Below are positions 20,146-29,122 of a stretch of DNA of 64,000 nt, piece after piece. The position numbers and the translations under genes were made by a program. Numbering within the stretch: position 1 is the stretch's first letter; every line of letters starts with the position of its first letter. The notes beneath the pieces are model-generated. The model searched no databases. It was not told the DNA's origin and saw only the letters and a list, made by a program, of their open reading frames with translations. The stretch covers positions 806,001 to 870,000 of the forward strand of contig NZ_BJVC01000001.1 of the NCBI RefSeq assembly GCF_007988945.1, given 5' to 3'. Source of the stretch: Swaminathania salitolerans. GTDB taxonomy: Bacteria; Pseudomonadota; Alphaproteobacteria; Acetobacterales; Acetobacteraceae.

Positions 20146-20181
20146 AAAAAAAGCCCGGAGGGATCATCCTCCGGGCTTTTT
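20146..20181. terminator. Bidirectional terminator between cyoD and fdxA
   Basis: A seven-A run (20146-20152), a perfect 9-bp stem GCCCGGAGG (20153-20161) and CCTCCGGGC (20168-20176) with a 6-base loop, then five T (20177-20181). A and T runs on both sides make it suitable for stopping cyoABCD from the left and fdxA from the right. Confidence 0.93.
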
Positions 20182-20207
20182 CGTGTTCTGCAGGAAGCTG
20201 AAGCGCA

Positions 20208-20540
20208 TCAGTCCTTGTGCGGCTCGGGAGAGAGCATCTCCTCCTTGCCCGGCTTGTCCTTCCATTCATCCGCATCGGGCATCGCATCGATCTTGCGGGT
20301 CAGGTTCGGCCAGAGTTCGGCGTATTTGCGATTGACTTCGAGCCAGGGGGTCGCGCGGTCGTCGCTGTCGGGCACGATGGCTTCGGCAGGGCATTCCGGT
20401 TCGCAGACGCCGCAATCGATGCATTCGTCGGGCTTGATCACCAGGAAGTTCTCGCCTGCATAGAAGCAATCGACCGGGCAGACCTCCACACAATCCGTAT
20501 ATTTGCAGCGGATGCAGTTTTCGGTGACCACATAGGCCAT
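20208..20540 (-). CDS. fdxA: Ferredoxin FdxA (7Fe type)
   Basis: A 110-residue seven-iron ferredoxin. The cysteine patterns [17 protein letters not shown] (residues about 9-25, 3Fe-4S site plus the shared Cys) and [12 protein letters not shown] (about 40-51, 4Fe-4S site) are complete. It is followed by the C-terminal extension typical of alphaproteobacterial FdxA. It is a cytoplasmic one-electron carrier. GGAG precedes the ATG at 20540. It is convergent with cyoABCD. Confidence 0.96.
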   Translation of the reverse strand: MAYVVTENCIRCKYTDCVEVCPVDCFYAGENFLVIKPDECIDCGVCEPECPAEAIVPDSDDRATPWLEVNRKYAELWPNLTRKIDAMPDADEWKDKPGKEEMLSPEPHKD

Positions 20541-20700
20541 TGGTGTCTCCGATCGTAAGCTGGGGCCCGAAGGCCCGGACCGTCCCCCGCGGGGCTGAGA
20601 GAGACCCCGTGCGGGCGTATCCTAAAGAGGGATGCCGCAGATAGGCGGAACTTTCCTTGTCTGGCAAGCATATGTTTGCGTCAGACAGCGTTATCCCGGC

Positions 20701-20988
20701 CTAGTGTGCCCCATTTTCAAGCACAATTTCATAAAGCCGGGCGGCCTCTTGCGCATTTCCCCGACGCTCGGCGAGGGCGAGAACCCGCCATATCCGCACC
20801 TCGTGGCCCGGATGACCCGGCAGGCCCAGGACATCGCCGATCCGGACCCTGGCGTGCGGCTTGGTCGTGACCTGCCGGTTGAGGCGGACACGTCCTTTCT
20901 CGATCAGTCGCGCGCATTCCTGTCTCTGTCGGCACAGGCGGGCATGCCAGAGCCACAGATCCAGACGCTGGTAGTCCGGGACGCTCAT
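20701..20988 (-). CDS. S4-domain RNA-binding protein (Hsp15-like)
   Basis: A 95-residue protein made almost entirely of an S4 RNA-binding fold: RLDLWLWHARLCRQRQECARLIEKGRVRLN followed by a second strand region VRIGDVLGLPG. Hsp15 relatives bind stalled 50S subunits carrying nascent chains. Its ATG overlaps the stop of the SUV3-like helicase (20985-20988), so it is translated as the second gene of that unit. The pairing of an RNA helicase with an S4 protein suggests a shared RNA or ribosome role. Confidence 0.9.
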   Translation of the reverse strand: MSVPDYQRLDLWLWHARLCRQRQECARLIEKGRVRLNRQVTTKPHARVRIGDVLGLPGHPGHEVRIWRVLALAERRGNAQEAARLYEIVLENGAH

Positions 20989-23522
20989 CGGGTGGCACCC
21001 GATCTGCGCGTCAGTCCGGCGAGCACTGCAAAGGGGCTGTCCGGCTCGCGGGGGCGTGGCGGTCTCTTCCCCTTGTCGTGGCGGACGCGTCCATGGCGCA
21101 GCGATCCGAGAATCATGAAAGGGGCAGGGGGACCGTATTGCCCGGGTGCCGGTGTGGCGGCAGGTCTTGTCCTGACCGGCATGTCGCTTAGGATCTGCAG
21201 GAGCAAAGACGGCTTGATGCCGAACCGCGAAGCCAGATCCCGCGGCAGGGGGCTCGGTCCGCCACGCACCGTATGTCGCACCGTCTCGAGAAGACGTTCG
21301 TAACGGTCGAGGCGCATCCTGACTCCACCGACCGGCACCCAGCCCAGAGCCGACAGCATGGCGTCACCGAGGCCGGGCAGGGTGGTTCGCGTCGCATCAT
21401 ATGCGGGAACGGGTTTCTGGAGCCAGAGGGCGATCAGTCTGGCGCGCAGGGCCATGGGAGCCGGTTTGAGCAGCGCCGGCATGAAGACTGCCCGGCTGCC
21501 GACCAGAATTCCGAGTTTTTTCATGCGACTGCGATCCTGATGGGGATGAAGATCGGGCTCGCCGGGCAAAAGCGGAGCGACGCCTCCGTTCTCGATAAGG
21601 CGATGCGTCACCCCGCGCAGCGCGGCCGAAGGCCCTGCAACCGCATCGAGCGCAAAGAGCGGTGCGAGAATGCGTCTGATTTCGGCATGGCTGAACCGTA
21701 CGAGACGCTCCCTGACCTGATCGCGCTGTCTGGAATCCGAGAACTCGCCGCCGGGAATCGTTACCCCGGGAGCGAGCAGGCTGCTGCCACGCGCCAGACG
21801 GGCGATCTCGACATCGTTCCAGCTGAGCATACCGCTTTCGGGTGAAAGACCGAACGCCGTGTCCTCGGCGTCGACCAGGGCGCGCACCCTGCGCGGAATC
21901 TCGTGCAGCAAGGCCCGGCGCCCCGCCCGCAGCATCAGTTTGCGCTCGGGGAGATCCTCCTCGCGATCGGGGCGGAGCGTGAATCCCTCGATGGTGCCGA
22001 CTGCGTGTCCCTCGACGATGACCTGCCCGTTCTGCGTGACCGCCGAAAGGAGGTCTCCCGACCCCTCCTGGTCGAGACGACGCAGGAGCGATGTGGCACG
22101 TCGATCGACGAAGCGGGCGGTCAGGCGCTCATGCAGGACATCCGAGAGAAGATCCTCGATTTCCCGGGTGCGCTCCTGCCAGTGTCGGGCGCGTCGACTC
22201 CATTCGGAACGGGCCGCGACATAGGCGCAGACGCGTATCCCCGTCAGTCGGTGCATGAGTGTGTCGATATCGCCCTCGAGGCGGGAAAACCCGGCGATAT
22301 GGGAGTCGAACCAGTGGCCCGGTATTTCCCCGTCCTGCTGCAGATGGAGATAGAGCTTCTGGCAAAGCCGCGTGTGCGAATCGTCGCCGAGCTTGCGGAA
22401 ATCAGGGATCTGGCAGACGTCCCAGAGCAGGCTCGTCGCCTTCTCCCCGCGCGCGGTCTCGAGAATGTCGCGCTCGCCCGCAAGGCTTTCGAGCGTGAGG
22501 ATATCCGAAGCCGGTCGGCCCGCGACGAGGCCGCGTTGCGGAGGGGGCATGTTCAGACTGGCGAGAAGCGCGCCGGGTGTCGAGAAATCGAGTGCGGCGT
22601 TCCGCCAGCTGACCCGCTGCACCGGATCGAAGCGATGCCCCTCGATGGCTTCCACCAGGGTCTCTCCCATGGGGCGGGAGTCGCCAGTGGTGCCGAAGGA
22701 GCCATCCTTCATGCCGCGACCGGCGCGGCCTGCGATCTGTGCGCATTCCTGGGCGGTGAGGGGACGAAGCGTCGCGCCGTCGAATTTGGTCAGAGAGGCC
22801 AAAGCGACGTGATTGACGTCCATGTTGAGGCCCATGCCGATGGCATCGGTCGCGACAAGATAATCGACATCCTTGTTCTGGTAGAGCTCGACCTGGGCAT
22901 TGCGCGTGCGTGGCGAGAGCTGCCCCATGATCAGGGCGCAGCCGCCCCGCCTCCTGCGGATGACTTCGGCGATGGCATAGACCTCCGCAGCCGAGAAGGC
23001 GACGATGGCCGAGCGGGGCGGAAGTCGCGAGAGCTTGATATGGCCGTCATGGACCAGATGCGAGAGACGGGGGCGGATGTCGATCTCGATCCCCGGAACC
23101 AGACGCTGGAGCAGGGGGCGGATCGTCTCGGCCCCGAGAAACAGCGTCTCGACCGCGCCGCGTGCATTCAGCAGGCGATCGGTGAAGACATGGCCGCGAT
23201 CCGGATCGCTGCTGAGCTGGATCTCGTCGACCGCCAGAAACTCGACCGGCCGCGCCAGAGGCATGGCCTCGGTGGTGCAGGAGAACCATTTCGCCTCGGG
23301 TGGGACGATCTTTTCCTCCCCCGTGATCAGGGCGACATGTCTCGCCCCCTTGAGCCGCACCATACGTTCGTAATTTTCCCGGGCGAGAAGCCTGAGGGGA
23401 AAACCTATGATTCCGGAGGCATGGGCCAGCATGCGTTCCAGGGCGTAATGCGTCTTGCCGGTATTGGTCGGTCCGAGCACGGCGCGAACGCGGCGGGGCA
23501 TTGAGTGATGCGGGCGCTTCAT
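20985..23522 (-). CDS. SUV3-like superfamily 2 RNA helicase
   Basis: An 845-residue helicase. Walker A GPTNTGKTHYA lies near residue 18, the DEIQ box (AVDEIQLSS) near residue 98, then GQLSPRTRNAQVELYQ and the motif VI QIAGRAGRG near residue 270. This arrangement is that of the mitochondrial SUV3 and alphaproteobacterial relatives, which act on RNA together with degradative enzymes. The C-terminal half is Arg-rich and unassigned. The ATG at 23522 is used; an in-frame TTG at 23540 and an ATG at 23501 are alternatives. It diverges from the M17 peptidase gene and is coupled to the S4 gene. Confidence 0.9.
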   Translation of the reverse strand: MKRPHHSMPRRVRAVLGPTNTGKTHYALERMLAHASGIIGFPLRLLARENYERMVRLKGARHVALITGEEKIVPPEAKWFSCTTEAMPLARPVEFLAVDEIQLSSDPDRGHVFTDRLLNARGAVETLFLGAETIRPLLQRLVPGIEIDIRPRLSHLVHDGHIKLSRLPPRSAIVAFSAAEVYAIAEVIRRRRGGCALIMGQLSPRTRNAQVELYQNKDVDYLVATDAIGMGLNMDVNHVALASLTKFDGATLRPLTAQECAQIAGRAGRGMKDGSFGTTGDSRPMGETLVEAIEGHRFDPVQRVSWRNAALDFSTPGALLASLNMPPPQRGLVAGRPASDILTLESLAGERDILETARGEKATSLLWDVCQIPDFRKLGDDSHTRLCQKLYLHLQQDGEIPGHWFDSHIAGFSRLEGDIDTLMHRLTGIRVCAYVAARSEWSRRARHWQERTREIEDLLSDVLHERLTARFVDRRATSLLRRLDQEGSGDLLSAVTQNGQVIVEGHAVGTIEGFTLRPDREEDLPERKLMLRAGRRALLHEIPRRVRALVDAEDTAFGLSPESGMLSWNDVEIARLARGSSLLAPGVTIPGGEFSDSRQRDQVRERLVRFSHAEIRRILAPLFALDAVAGPSAALRGVTHRLIENGGVAPLLPGEPDLHPHQDRSRMKKLGILVGSRAVFMPALLKPAPMALRARLIALWLQKPVPAYDATRTTLPGLGDAMLSALGWVPVGGVRMRLDRYERLLETVRHTVRGGPSPLPRDLASRFGIKPSLLLQILSDMPVRTRPAATPAPGQYGPPAPFMILGSLRHGRVRHDKGKRPPRPREPDSPFAVLAGLTRRSGATR

Positions 23523-23590
23523 GGCCTGATGCTTTCGCAAGGGGACGGGAATTGCAAGACGCGGCCCGGACTGGCACAGCTCGGGGTCTC

Positions 23591-25042
23591 ATGAATCCAG
23601 GTGTGAAAGTGGCCGAAATGCGTGATCCGGAACAACTCTGTCTCGTCAGCGAGGGAACGTCCGAAGCGGATACGGCGCGGACCGTACATATCGTGGACGA
23701 GGCGACGAACATCAATGATCTGCTCGGGGCCTGTCCGGAGGCGCTGCGGGAAATTCACGGCAGGGAGCAGCCGGGTCGCCTCTATCTCGTGCCGGGAGAG
23801 GCGGGAAGTGCGCGCGGGGTGGCCCATGCGGTGTTCGTCTGTGCGACCGACCTACGCGATGCCGCACAGTTCGGCGCGCTCGCAACCGGGCTGCCCGCCG
23901 GGCTCTGGCGTCCGTCGATCGGGGCCGAACTCGAAACGCGATGCGGTTTCCTGCAAGAGGATCTCATCCTCGGCTTCTGTATGGGGGCCTATGACTTCGC
24001 GATCGGGAGGGATTGCAGCTTCGAGACGAAACTGGTCTGCCCTCCCGGGCCTGTTCCGGCGCCGGCTCTGGCTCTCGCCCGGGCGACATGGCTCGGTCGG
24101 GATCTCGTGAACATGCCCGCCAATCTCCTGGGTCCTTCGGAGCTCGCGGCTTCGGCCCGGGACGCTCTCGCAGGGAGAGGGGCCACCTGCACCGTCATCG
24201 AGGGAGAGGCGCTGACACGCGCCTATCCCTGCCTTGCCGCTGTCGGGGCAGGAAGCGACCGCCCACCCGTGGTCTTCCATGCGTGCTGGAAGGGAAGTAC
24301 CGCCGGTGCGGATGCGCCGCTTCTGTCGCTGGTGGGCAAGGGCGTGTGCTTCGATACCGGCGGCTACGATATCAAACCGGCTTCCGGCATGTTGCGCATG
24401 AAGAAGGATATGGGTGGCGCAGCCCTGATGCTGGCGCTTGCCTGCGTGATCGTCGAACAGGATCTCCCCATCCGTCTCGAGCTGCGGCTCGGCTGCGTCG
24501 AAAACAGCATCTCGGGCCATGCGATGCGTCCGGGCGATATTCTCACCACCCGTGCGGGGCTTACCGTCGAGGTCGGTAATACCGATGCGGAAGGGCGTCT
24601 CGTCCTGTGCGATCTGCTCAGCGAGGCCTGCGAGAGCAAGCCGTCCTGGCTTCTGGACGCAGCGACTCTGACCGGCGCGGCGCGTGTCGCCCTCGGTCCG
24701 GATCTTCCGGCCCTGTTCACGAATGACGAGAATTTCGGCCGGACCCTGCTCGAGGCAGGGCAATCGGTGGGAGATGCCATGTGGCAATTGCCACTCTGGC
24801 ATGGTTACGACGCATGGCTCCGCCGAAAAACCGCCAGTCTGGGCAATGTCACCGACAAGCCGATGGCCGGGGCCATTACTGCTGCTTTATTTCTGCAGCA
24901 CTTCGTATCGGCTGGAACCCGCTGGGTACATATCGACACCTATGCCTGGAACGACTCTGCGAGAACTGGAAAACCCGAGGGAGGAGAGACGCTCGGTCTC
25001 AGGGCGCTTCATGCCTCAACATTACGTATGATTAATGAATGA
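23591..25042 (+). CDS. Leucyl aminopeptidase family protein (M17)
   Basis: A 483-residue M17 metallopeptidase. The two-metal catalytic domain has VGKGVCFDTGGYDIKP (Lys and Asp ligands) near residue 245, MKKDMGGAA near 267, and the family signature NTDAEGRL near residue 330. The N-terminal about 150 residues form the usual variable domain. It releases N-terminal residues from peptides in the cytoplasm. The ATG at 23591 has GGGG upstream; the frame is open further up to 23501, which would run into the divergent helicase start. Confidence 0.9.
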   Translation: MNPGVKVAEMRDPEQLCLVSEGTSEADTARTVHIVDEATNINDLLGACPEALREIHGREQPGRLYLVPGEAGSARGVAHAVFVCATDLRDAAQFGALATGLPAGLWRPSIGAELETRCGFLQEDLILGFCMGAYDFAIGRDCSFETKLVCPPGPVPAPALALARATWLGRDLVNMPANLLGPSELAASARDALAGRGATCTVIEGEALTRAYPCLAAVGAGSDRPPVVFHACWKGSTAGADAPLLSLVGKGVCFDTGGYDIKPASGMLRMKKDMGGAALMLALACVIVEQDLPIRLELRLGCVENSISGHAMRPGDILTTRAGLTVEVGNTDAEGRLVLCDLLSEACESKPSWLLDAATLTGAARVALGPDLPALFTNDENFGRTLLEAGQSVGDAMWQLPLWHGYDAWLRRKTASLGNVTDKPMAGAITAALFLQHFVSAGTRWVHIDTYAWNDSARTGKPEGGETLGLRALHASTLRMINE

Positions 25043-25351
25043 GCAGGGCGCGCGCCATCTACCAGGCTGAGCTTCAACAAAAAGATACTAAACCGATTGC
25101 CGAAACGAACCTATATGACCTCGTATCGTTTTACGGTTGCTCGAAGGCTCAGCAACGATAACCGGGAAGTAAACCGGGCCCTTCCTGAGAGCATGCGTAG
25201 ACAGGACACGCACCCAAGGCGTGGCATCCCCCGAACAACCGCTGGCCGGTCGAGAGCGATCCGGTTTTCCGGTCGGTGAGGGGGTGGCTTACTTGGGCGA
25301 CGGGTGAGACCACAAGCCGCCGCCTAGTGCGACGCATTTAGGAGTATTTTC
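25043..25351. other. Intergenic region before the MarR gene
   Basis: About 310 bases without a supported gene. It ends in the TAGGAG ribosome binding site of the MarR-family gene. AACCGGG occurs twice close together and CCGGTTTTCCGG once near 25260. No promoter pair could be chosen with confidence and no terminator follows the M17 gene. Confidence 0.4.
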
Positions 25352-25756
25352 ATGGCCCAGGCTCAGAACGACCAGATGCTCAACCTTCTGCGTGACACGA
25401 TCGTCTCCCTCGTGCGCAAGGACGGGCCCGACCTCTCGGCGCGTCAGCTCGGCGTTTTCCTGACCTGTTATCTTCAGGATGGCGCCCATACGGTGCGCGG
25501 CCTCGCCCAGGAGCTGAATGTCTCCAAGCCCGCCATCACCCGCGCGCTCGACCGTCTCGGCGAACTCGATCTGGCCCGCCGCAAGGTCGATCCCCTGGAT
25601 CGCCGTTCGGTCCTCGTGCAGCGCACGCTCAAGGGCTCCGCGTTCCTGCGCGAGATGCGCTCGCTCATGAGCGAGGCCTCAGGCCCGGTGAAGGCGACGA
25701 CGAAGACGAGCCGCGGCTCCGTCGAGCGCATGAACGTCCGCCGTGTCGCTGGCTGA
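25352..25756 (+). CDS. MarR family winged-helix transcriptional regulator
   Basis: A 134-residue protein with a MarR-type winged helix: DLSARQLGVFLTCYLQ, VRGLAQELNVSKPAITRALDRLGELDLARRKVDPLDRRSVLVQRT, where the SKPAITRALDRL helix is the likely DNA-reading helix and DPLDRRSV the wing. TAGGAG is well placed before the ATG. The C-terminal tail (KATTKTSRGSVERMNVRR) is basic and unlike the usual dimer helix. It stands alone with its own terminator at 25865. Ligand and targets are unknown. Confidence 0.9.
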   Translation: MAQAQNDQMLNLLRDTIVSLVRKDGPDLSARQLGVFLTCYLQDGAHTVRGLAQELNVSKPAITRALDRLGELDLARRKVDPLDRRSVLVQRTLKGSAFLREMRSLMSEASGPVKATTKTSRGSVERMNVRRVAG

Positions 25757-25864
25757 GTATACATCCCGGTGAAGGCGGGGCGAGGCGCAGGCGTCTCCGC
25801 TCCCTCGTTCCCTGATTTCCGGATCCGGTAATCCCGGCCTCGGAAATGCAGAATCGGCAATTGG

Positions 25865-25902
25865 AAAACCGCCCCGATCGTATATCGGAGGCGGTTTTTT
25901 TT
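25865..25902 (+). terminator. Rho-independent terminator of the MarR gene
   Basis: AAACCGCC-CCGAT (from 25866) pairs with ATCGG-A-GGCGGTTT around 25884-25897 with one bulge, followed by an eight-T run (25895-25902). The A run on the left side may let it also serve the convergent WbpL-like gene. Confidence 0.9.
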
Positions 25903-25921
25903 GTTCGGGAGATCCGGGCTT

Positions 25922-26926
25922 CTACCATGCCCCCGATATGTGGCGGCGTGCCCGGGCGAGGACATAGAGACCCCAGCCGAGTTGGGGCGCCAGAAGCAGC
26001 GCGAGCCGCGCGGGCATGTCCAGAGGCGCGAGACCGATGGCTCCGCCCCAAAGAACGAATCCCCAGTGCAGCAGGGTGACGGCGGGAGCGGGAATGCCGC
26101 TGCGCACGGCCAGCTGGTAGAGATGGCCGCGATGCGCCTCGGTGAGCCTGTTCCCCGCAAAGCCGCGGCGAACCAGCGTGAAGGCCACATCGCCCAGAAT
26201 CCCGGCGAGGAGGAAGAGCGGCATCCATGGAGCGGTGCTGCGAAGCATGGCTTCGAGACCGAGCCATGAAAGGGCAAGACCCGCGCCCTGACTGCCCACA
26301 TCGCCCATGAATATGCGGGCGCGGGGGAAATTGAAGGGCAGGAAGGCGAGAAGCGCGCAGCCGAGCAGAAGAGCCGCATTCCGCAAGAGGGTTTCCCCAT
26401 CGAGGTGGAACAGCAGCGCCAGACCGAGCGAGGAGAGCGCCATCGATCCCGACGCCAGACCGTTGAGCCCGTCGATGAAATTCAGCGCGTTGGTCACGTA
26501 AACGAGCCAGAGAAATCCGGGGAGAGCGCAGGCGAGATAGAGGGGCAGCGCAGCTGGACCCTCCGGGAAAGCGAGGGTGACGATCACCACGAGCGCTGCG
26601 GCTCCCCCCTGGACTGCGAGTTTCGCCATTGCAGGGTAGGAGTGGATGTCGTCGCGCCAGGAGAAGAAGGCCAGTCCGGCGATGGCGATTTCGGGCAGCA
26701 GCAGGGACCATCCGGGCAGATGTCCCGTGAGCCCGATATGATCGAGGGGGAGGGCGATCAGAAAGGCGGTGACGATCCCGACTCCACCGCCTTTCGGAGT
26801 CGGTCTCTCATGCGAGCTCCTGTGCCCCGGAACGTCCATTACCCCGACCGAAACCATGCGGCGCACGAGCCCCGCACTGAGAATACAGGCGACAAGGCAG
26901 GACAGGATCAGGGGTATCATCGACAT
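25922..26926 (-). CDS. WbpL/WecA-type polyprenyl-phosphate sugar-1-phosphate transferase
   Basis: A 334-residue membrane enzyme of the MraY/WecA (glycosyltransferase 4) family with about ten hydrophobic segments. Visible motifs are HRSSHERPTPKGGGVGI near residue 36, the catalytic WRDDIHS near residue 90, NALNFIDGLNGLA near residue 146, and ARIFMGDVGSQGAG near residue 203. It starts lipid-linked glycan assembly by moving a sugar-phosphate to undecaprenyl phosphate. It diverges from a WbpM-like dehydratase by 83 bases, the usual partnership in O-antigen loci. Confidence 0.92.
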   Translation of the reverse strand: MSMIPLILSCLVACILSAGLVRRMVSVGVMDVPGHRSSHERPTPKGGGVGIVTAFLIALPLDHIGLTGHLPGWSLLLPEIAIAGLAFFSWRDDIHSYPAMAKLAVQGGAAALVVIVTLAFPEGPAALPLYLACALPGFLWLVYVTNALNFIDGLNGLASGSMALSSLGLALLFHLDGETLLRNAALLLGCALLAFLPFNFPRARIFMGDVGSQGAGLALSWLGLEAMLRSTAPWMPLFLLAGILGDVAFTLVRRGFAGNRLTEAHRGHLYQLAVRSGIPAPAVTLLHWGFVLWGGAIGLAPLDMPARLALLLAPQLGWGLYVLARARRHISGAW

Positions 26927-27009
26927 ATCCGCATTTTTTTGGCGTTCCTGATCCTGCGTGCGGCTTCAGGCCATCGCGAAAACAGGGCTTTGGGGGCTAT
27001 AAGTGTCCG

Positions 27010-29007
27010 GTGAACGCGAAGCAACATCCCCAGTCCTCCCGGCGTCCCTCCTCGAGTGTCGCAACACGTCATCGCTCGACAGGGCGTATCGCCGTCAATG
27101 TCCTTGCCGACGGGCTGATCTCGGCGCTCGCAGCGCCTCTGGCCCGCTTTCTCGCAGCCCCTCATGACGGGTTGCTCCATCCGCTCTGGTTCGTCCTGGG
27201 CGGCGCGATCACCCTTCTGGTGAGCGGGCTTCCTTTTCGTATCCCCCAGCAATACTGGCGTTTCTCAGGTGTGGCCGATCTGAGGGGAATCGCAGCGGCC
27301 TCGGTCGGGGGTGCTGCCCTGTTCTCGGGGCTGCTGATCCTTACCGGTTTTCCGCTGCCTTCCCCGACTTTCCCGCTCATCCACGCTCTGGTCCTGCTGG
27401 TCGGCCTCGGCGGGGGGCGGGTGCTCACGCGTCTTCTGGCAGGGGTGCGCCAACAGGTGCAGGGCCAGAAAAGTCGCGTGCTTCTCGTCGGCTCCGATCT
27501 CAGCGCGGATCTGTTCCTGCGCGGGCTCGAACGCGCCTCCGATCGGCAGTATCTCGTTCAGGGGCTGGTCACGCGCTCTCCCGGCCAGCAGGGGCGGCGC
27601 CTGCACGGCGTGCCGATTCTGGGTATCGCCGGGGATATAACGGACGTTCTGGCCAGAATGGCGCAGGCGCGCACATTGCCCGACCAGATCATCATCACGG
27701 AACCCGAGTGGCGCGGATCCCAGATATCGACCGTGCTCGATGCCGGTCAGCGTCATGGCATAGCGGTCCAGCGTGCGCCCTCTCTGACGAATCTCACCCC
27801 GGCCGAGCAGATCCAGATGCGCCCCATCGCTCTGGAGGATCTGCTCAACCGACCTGAAGTGCCGCTCGACCGGGAAGGAATGGCACGGCTGATCCAGGGG
27901 CAGGTCGTTCTCGTCACCGGCGCGGGCGGGACGATCGGCTCGGAGCTTGCGCGTCAGGTCGCGCAATTCGGTCCGGAGCGGTTGTTGCTTCTCGATCATG
28001 GCGAGTTTGCGCTCTGGCAGATCGATCTCGAGCTTTCGGAGCTGTATCCGGGCGTTCCGCGCGAGGTGATCGTCGCGAGCATTCGCGATGCCGGGCGCGT
28101 GGAGGAGATCTTCTCACGCTACAAGCCTGCGCTCGTGTTTCATGCAGCGGCGCTCAAACACGTGCCGATCGTCGAGGCCAATGCATGTGAGGGCGTGTTG
28201 ACGAATGTCATCGGCACCCGCCTCGTCGCCGATGCGGCGATCCGGCATTCGGCGTCGGCCATGGTCCTCATCTCGAGCGACAAGGCGGTCAATCCGTCCT
28301 CGATCATGGGTGCCACGAAGCGCTGCGCCGAAATCTACTGTCAGGCGCTGGCCGTTGCGGCCGAAGCGCGCGGATCCCGCTTCCGCTGCGTGACCGTGCG
28401 TTTCGGAAACGTTCTCGGCTCGACGGGTTCGGTCGTACCGCTCTTCCGCCGTCAGCTCGAGCAGGGCGGACCTCTGACCGTGACCCATCCCGACATGACC
28501 CGCTATTTCATGACCGTCCCGGAAGCCGTGGGTCTTGTCCTGCAGGCGAGCGTCCGCGGCACGGCCTCGCGCAAGCTGCGGGACGAGACCGATATCCGGC
28601 TTCAGCAAGGCGGCATTTTCGTGCTCGATATGGGTGAGCCCGTTCGTATCCTGGATCTCGCACGACAGATGATCCGGCTTGCGGGCCTCAAGCCGGACGA
28701 GGATGTCGCGATACGGTTTACGGGGTTGCGTCCGGGCGAGAAGCTTTACGAAGAGCTTTTTCACGGTCGCGAAGCCCCCGTGCCGACCGACGCGCCCGGG
28801 CTCAAGATGGCAACGCCGCGCGCGATCGATCTCTCCGCGGCGGCGGTTCTTCTCCAGCAGATCGAACTGGCGAGCCGGGAAGACGACGAGGGGCGGGCGC
28901 TGGCCCTGATACGCAGCCTCGTCCCCGAATTTGCGCACAACCCTTCCGGCGAGGTACGCCGACCCGGGCAGGCGGTGTCCATGCCCGGTCAGGACCCTGT
29001 GCCATGA
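27010..29007 (+). CDS. WbpM/CapD-type UDP-sugar 4,6-dehydratase, membrane-anchored
   Basis: A 665-residue protein with N-terminal membrane segments (about residues 25-150), a CoA-binding-like Rossmann domain, and a C-terminal extended SDR domain with VTGAGGTIGSELARQ near residue 302. The active-site region SSDKAVNPSSIMGATKR near residue 423 has Met where classical SDRs have Tyr, as in WbpM/PglF/CapD. The enzyme makes a 4-keto-6-deoxy UDP-sugar, probably from UDP-GlcNAc, feeding the DegT transaminase downstream. The GTG start at 27010 follows CCGG with a weak ribosome binding site. A tandem repeat separates it from degT. Confidence 0.93.
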   Translation: MNAKQHPQSSRRPSSSVATRHRSTGRIAVNVLADGLISALAAPLARFLAAPHDGLLHPLWFVLGGAITLLVSGLPFRIPQQYWRFSGVADLRGIAAASVGGAALFSGLLILTGFPLPSPTFPLIHALVLLVGLGGGRVLTRLLAGVRQQVQGQKSRVLLVGSDLSADLFLRGLERASDRQYLVQGLVTRSPGQQGRRLHGVPILGIAGDITDVLARMAQARTLPDQIIITEPEWRGSQISTVLDAGQRHGIAVQRAPSLTNLTPAEQIQMRPIALEDLLNRPEVPLDREGMARLIQGQVVLVTGAGGTIGSELARQVAQFGPERLLLLDHGEFALWQIDLELSELYPGVPREVIVASIRDAGRVEEIFSRYKPALVFHAAALKHVPIVEANACEGVLTNVIGTRLVADAAIRHSASAMVLISSDKAVNPSSIMGATKRCAEIYCQALAVAAEARGSRFRCVTVRFGNVLGSTGSVVPLFRRQLEQGGPLTVTHPDMTRYFMTVPEAVGLVLQASVRGTASRKLRDETDIRLQQGGIFVLDMGEPVRILDLARQMIRLAGLKPDEDVAIRFTGLRPGEKLYEELFHGREAPVPTDAPGLKMATPRAIDLSAAAVLLQQIELASREDDEGRALALIRSLVPEFAHNPSGEVRRPGQAVSMPGQDPVP

Positions 29008-29050
29008 GACCGAACGGGCGGGATTGTCGCGAAAGAGCGATCCCCGGGAT

Positions 29051-29110
29051 CGTCATTGCCAGAACCGTCATTATCGCAACCGTCACTACCGAGATCATCA
29101 TCACCGAGGT
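29051..29110. repeat. Four-unit 15-bp tandem repeat
   Basis: CGTCATTGCCAGAAC (29051-29065), CGTCATTATCGCAAC (29066-29080), CGTCACTACCGAGAT (29081-29095), CATCATCACCGAGGT (29096-29110). It fills most of the spacer between the dehydratase stop and the degT start and reaches into the degT ribosome binding region (GAGG at 29106-29109). Confidence 0.85.
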
Positions 29111-29122
29111 GCAAGAGATATC

